DNA of 43,902 bases from Opitutaceae bacterium. GTDB taxonomy: Bacteria > Verrucomicrobiota > Verrucomicrobiia > Opitutales > Opitutaceae. The DNA lies in the NCBI GenBank assembly GCA_027482185.1, contig JAIXWF010000024.1:1-43902 (forward strand), in the 5' to 3' direction. The position numbers and the translations under genes are program-made. How positions within the stretch are numbered: the stretch's first letter is position 1; each line of letters opens with the position of its first letter. The notes beneath the pieces were generated by a model. The model had not been told where the DNA came from and made no database searches. It saw only the letters and a list, made by a program, of their open reading frames with translations. Below, piece after piece: positions 40,733-43,902 of the stretch.

Positions 40733-42601
40733 ATGGATTCCGTCCTCTTCCACGCCTTCATCTACCTCGCCGCCGCCGTCGTCGCCGTGCCCCTCGCCAA
40801 GCGTTTCGGGCTCGGCTCCGTCCTCGGCTACCTGCTCGCGGGCGTGCTGATCGGGCCCCACGCGCTCGACCTCGTCGGCGAACAGGCCGACCACGTCATG
40901 CACTTCGCCGAATTCGGCGTCGTCATGATGCTCTTCCTCGTCGGCCTCGAGCTCGACCCCGCCCGTCTCTGGGCGATGCGCACGCAGCTCCTCGGTCTCG
41001 GCGGTCTCCAAGTTCTGGGTACGGCCCTCGCCTGCACCGCCCTCGGCTGGGCCCTCGGCCTCGGCCTCCGCGTGCCCTTCGCCGCCGGACTGATCCTCGC
41101 GATGTCCTCCACCGCCATCGTGCTCCAATCGCTGCAGGAACGCGGCCTCCTCCGCACGCCCGCCGGCGAGGCCACGTTTGCCGTCCTCCTCTTCCAGGAC
41201 ATCGCCGTCATCCCCATCCTCGCCCTCCTTCCGCTGCTCGCCGTCGGCCCCGCCGAAGGCGCCGCGGCCGCCGCCGGCGTCGGCGCCCTGCCCGGTTGGC
41301 AAAAGACCCTCCTCGTCCTCCTCGCCGTCGGCACCGTCGTCGCCGCCGGCCGCTACCTCATCAACCCGCTCTTCCGCCGCATCGCCGCCACCGGCCTGCG
41401 CGAACTCTTCACCGCCGCCGCTCTCCTCCTCGTCGTCGGCATCTCGCTGCTCATGCAGCTCGTCGGGCTCTCCGCCGCCCTCGGCACCTTCGTCGCCGGC
41501 GTCGTCCTCGCCAACAGCGAATACCGCCACGAACTCGAAGCCGACATCGAGCCTTTCAAGGGCCTCCTCCTTGGGCTGTTCTTCATCACCGTCGGCGCCG
41601 CGATCGACTTCGGCCTGCTTCGCGCCGAGCCCGGCCTCATCTTCGGACTCGTCGCCGGCCTGCTCGTCCTGAAATTCGCCGTCCTCTTCATCCTCTCGCG
41701 GGTCTTCAAACTCGCCGCGCCCGACGGCCTCCTCTTCAGCTTCGCCCTCGCCCAGGGCGGCGAGTTCGCGTTCGTGCTGCTCACCTTCGTGGTCGACCAT
41801 CGCGTGCTCACCGCCGCGCAATCCGCCCCGCTCGTCGCCGCCGTCGCCCTCTCGATGGCCGTCACGCCCCTCCTGTTTCTCTTCAACGAAAAGGTCGTCC
41901 AACCTCGCTTCACCCGCCGCGCCGGACCGGCCCGCGAGGCCGACGCCATCGACGCCTCCGCCCACGACAATCCCGTCATCATCGCCGGCTTCGGCCGCTT
42001 CGGCCACATCGTCGGCCGCCTCCTCCGCGCCAACCACATCGGCACCACCGTGCTCGATCTCGACGGCGACCACGTCGAGATCGTCCGCCGCCTCGGCATC
42101 AAGGTCTTCTACGGCGACGCCACCCGCCTCGATCTCCTGCACGCCGCCGGCGCCGCCAAAGCCAAGGCCATCGTGATCGCCCTCGACCAGGAAGACAAAG
42201 CCGTCGCTCTCGTCGAATTGGTGCAGAAGCATTTCCCCCACCTCAAGATTTTCGCCCGCGCCACCGGCCGCGTGCACGCCTACGAATACCAACGCCGCGG
42301 CGTCACGACGTTCTACCGCGAAACCCTCGACAGCTCCCTCGCCCTCGGCACCGATTTGCTCCGCGCCCTCGGCCTGCGCGCCCATCAGGCCCACCGCGCC
42401 GCCCAGGCTTTCAAGCGCCACGACGAACAGGCCGTCCGCGACCTCGCGCAGTATTGGGAAGACGACGAAGCCTACTTCCGCAACGCCCGCCTCGGCATCG
42501 AGGCCTTCGAACGCATGTTCGTGAGCGACGCGAAAACCGGCCGCGCCCTCGGCGACCACGGCTGGGACCCGCCCCCGCCCCGCGATCCCTCCCGGGGCTG
42601 A
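40733..42601 (+). CDS. KefB/KefC-type glutathione-regulated potassium-proton antiporter (CPA2)
   Basis: 622 residues. The N-terminal membrane domain (about 1-380) has roughly 12-13 helices with family motifs: GYLLAGVLIGPHALDL, MLFLVGLELDPARLW, MSSTAIVLQSLQERGLL, FQDIAVIPILALLPLL, HELEADIEPFKGLLLGLFF and LAQGGEFAFVLL. A cytosolic TrkA-N/RCK domain (about 415-535) starts with the nucleotide-binding GFGRFGHIVGRLL and continues VLDLDGDHVEIVRRLG and VFYGDATRLDLL. The remainder matches the KefB/C tail. With KefF it extrudes K+ and takes in H+ when glutathione adducts bind. KefB and KefC cannot be told apart here, so no symbol is given. The start is the first ATG after the heptad repeat. Confidence 0.94.
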   Translation: MDSVLFHAFIYLAAAVVAVPLAKRFGLGSVLGYLLAGVLIGPHALDLVGEQADHVMHFAEFGVVMMLFLVGLELDPARLWAMRTQLLGLGGLQVLGTALACTALGWALGLGLRVPFAAGLILAMSSTAIVLQSLQERGLLRTPAGEATFAVLLFQDIAVIPILALLPLLAVGPAEGAAAAAGVGALPGWQKTLLVLLAVGTVVAAGRYLINPLFRRIAATGLRELFTAAALLLVVGISLLMQLVGLSAALGTFVAGVVLANSEYRHELEADIEPFKGLLLGLFFITVGAAIDFGLLRAEPGLIFGLVAGLLVLKFAVLFILSRVFKLAAPDGLLFSFALAQGGEFAFVLLTFVVDHRVLTAAQSAPLVAAVALSMAVTPLLFLFNEKVVQPRFTRRAGPAREADAIDASAHDNPVIIAGFGRFGHIVGRLLRANHIGTTVLDLDGDHVEIVRRLGIKVFYGDATRLDLLHAAGAAKAKAIVIALDQEDKAVALVELVQKHFPHLKIFARATGRVHAYEYQRRGVTTFYRETLDSSLALGTDLLRALGLRAHQAHRAAQAFKRHDEQAVRDLAQYWEDDEAYFRNARLGIEAFERMFVSDAKTGRALGDHGWDPPPPRDPSRG

Positions 42602-42634
42602 AAACCCGAGAGAATTTCCCGGCCGACGGCGTTT

Positions 42635-42671
42635 TCTGCGTAGCTCGTCACAAATCTGCGTAGCTCGTCAC
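42635..42671. repeat. 17-bp direct repeat upstream of the beta-strand-repeat gene
   Basis: TCTGCGTAGCTCGTCAC occurs at 42635-42651 and exactly again at 42655-42671, a 20-bp period (about two helical turns). It lies in the 112-bp gap between the antiporter stop and the ATG at 42714. It could be a paired regulator site or a short duplication. No promoter was fixed. Confidence 0.7.
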
Positions 42672-42713
42672 CGGCGCGTGGCAGCTGCCGCCGAAATTTG
42701 GCAGCCCCGGGGC

Positions 42714-43902
42714 ATGGCAACTTTCAGCCCGTCCAGCGCCATTTCCTGTCCGCCCAGACTGCGCCGCCCAGCCTTAGCAATCCTGCTTTTCGTCGCCGCC
42801 CTGACGCCAGCCCTCCGGGCCCAAATCACCCTCTACTGGGATGGAGATGGCGTCGGATCGGTCGGCGGCGGCACCGGCACGTGGAACACCACGCTCACCC
42901 GTTGGCACACGGCCTTGAACTTCTCGAACGGCTACCAAGCCTGGAACAACGCGAGCAACAACGACGCCGACTTCCGCGGCACCGCTGGCACGGTCACCTT
43001 GGGTACCGCCATCACCGCACGCTCACTGACGTTTCAAACGTCAGGCTACACCATTGCCGGAAACACCCTTACGCTTGCGGGCGGTACCGGCGCGATCAAC
43101 ACCGGTTCGGGAACCCAGACGATTTCGTCGATCATCGCCGGCTCCTCCGGCCTCACGAAATCCGGCACCGGCACCCTCATTCTCTCCGGCTCAAACATCT
43201 ACACGGGCGTCACGACTGTCTCAGCCGGCACACTGCAAATTGGAGCAGGTGTGGCACCTCCGGTTCCGTTGCCGGCAACATCGCGAACAGTGCCGCCCTC
43301 GTCTTCAATCGCTCCGATGCCGTCACCTACTCCGGCGTCATCTCCGGCACCGGCTCGTTAACCCAGGCCGGCACCGGCAATCTCACGCTCTCCGGCGCGA
43401 ACACGTTCTCCGGCACCACCACGGTCAGCTCAGGCTCGCTCACCTTGGATCATGCTCTCGCCCTGCAAAACAGCACCCTCACCGTCCCCGCGAGCGGGTT
43501 TTCTTTCGGCACACTCACCGCCGTCACCATCGGCGGGCTCTCGGGAGCCAACAACCTTGCGCTCTCGAACGCCTCTGCCGCCGCCGTCGCCCTCACGCTC
43601 GGCAGCGGCAATTCCACTTTTTCCGGCATCCTGAGCGGTGCCGCAAGCCTGACCAAAGCCGGTTCCGGCACCCAAACTCTCTCCGGCGCCAACACTTACA
43701 CCGGCGGCACGACGCTTACCGGCGGCACGCTGGCTCTCGGCAGCAGCGGTGCCCTCGGCAGCAGCGGCACGATTACATTCACCGGCGGCACCCTGCAATT
43801 TTCCGCCAGCAACACCACCGACTACTCGGCACGTTTCAGCACCGCCGCCGGCCAGGCCTACAACATCGACACCGGCGGCCAGAACGTGACCTTCGCCTCC
43901 GC
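42714..43902 (+). pseudogene. Autotransporter-associated beta-strand-repeat protein, frameshifted, 3' end outside window
   Basis: From ATG 42714 a signal peptide (RRPALAILLFVAALTPALRA) leads to ITLYWDGDGVGSVGGGTGTW and a first beta-strand repeat GTGTLILSGSNIYTGVTTVS-AGTLQIG near 43165-43245. After GGAGCAGGT at 43250 the frame ends in Pro-rich nonsense and stops at 43361. The protein continues in another frame from GGC 43253 (GTSGSVAGNIANSAALVFN) and is open to the window end with two more repeats (NTFSGTTTVSSGSLTL; NTYTGGTTLTGGTLAL). The break equals two extra bases: GGTGTGG instead of GGTGG. The TIGR02601-type repeats form surface beta-helices in exported or autotransported proteins of this phylum. 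It may be a true frameshift, a phase-variable site or a sequencing error. An upstream GTG at 42678 is an alternative start. Confidence 0.75.

Overview
The window is GC-rich chromosomal DNA of a Verrucomicrobiota bacterium, most likely Opitutaceae. The evidence is a PEP-CTERM protein, a TIGR02597-like protein, autotransporter-associated beta-strand repeats, a large family of secreted proteins, and many starts without a Shine-Dalgarno sequence. Assignment to family is inference; there is no rRNA or marker gene here. No tRNA, rRNA, CRISPR array or insertion sequence was seen.

Layout. (1) 1-636: 3' end of a chemoreceptor. (2) 837-5777, plus strand: an iron-sulfur assembly operon fur-sufC-sufB-sufD-sufT behind two PerR-box-like dyads, closed by an intrinsic terminator. 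(3) 5816-11149, minus strand: a five-gene operon of chemoreceptor, monoheme cytochrome c, octaheme cytochrome, outer-membrane beta-barrel and haem-binding-domain protein. (4) 11853-15547, minus strand: a decaheme DmsE/MtrA-type cytochrome with an MtrB/PioB-type porin. Regions 3 and 4 look like two porin-cytochrome conduits carrying electrons across the outer membrane, about 20 haems in under 10 kb. (5) 15789-19639, plus strand: a LytS-type beta-propeller sensor kinase and a LytTR response regulator, divergent from the decaheme gene. (6) 19740-36843, plus strand: eight tightly packed genes for exported proteins, including a self-cleaving S74 fibre protein and a 2574-residue protein whose C-terminal third resembles the shaft and end of Tc-toxin A subunits. 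(7) 36954-39380: a second, orphan LytTR regulator and a CotH-kinase protein. (8) 39578-42601: a KefF/KefB-C potassium efflux pair split by a repeat block. (9) 42714 to the end: a frameshifted beta-strand-repeat surface protein.

Two themes stand out. First, a chemoreceptor is embedded in the same operon as an extracellular-electron-transfer conduit, suggesting movement guided by the redox state of that conduit. Second, the intercistronic gaps are filled by short tandem word repeats, mostly 7-mers (GTAGCGG, CTCTCAA, CCRAACY) but also 8-, 9- and 11-12-mers. They are often arranged as an arm and its reverse complement, so that transcripts could fold into long hairpins between genes of one operon. 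They resemble the heptanucleotide STRR repeats of cyanobacteria in design but use other words.

Most long open frames on the strand opposite the real genes are by-products of high GC and were left out.
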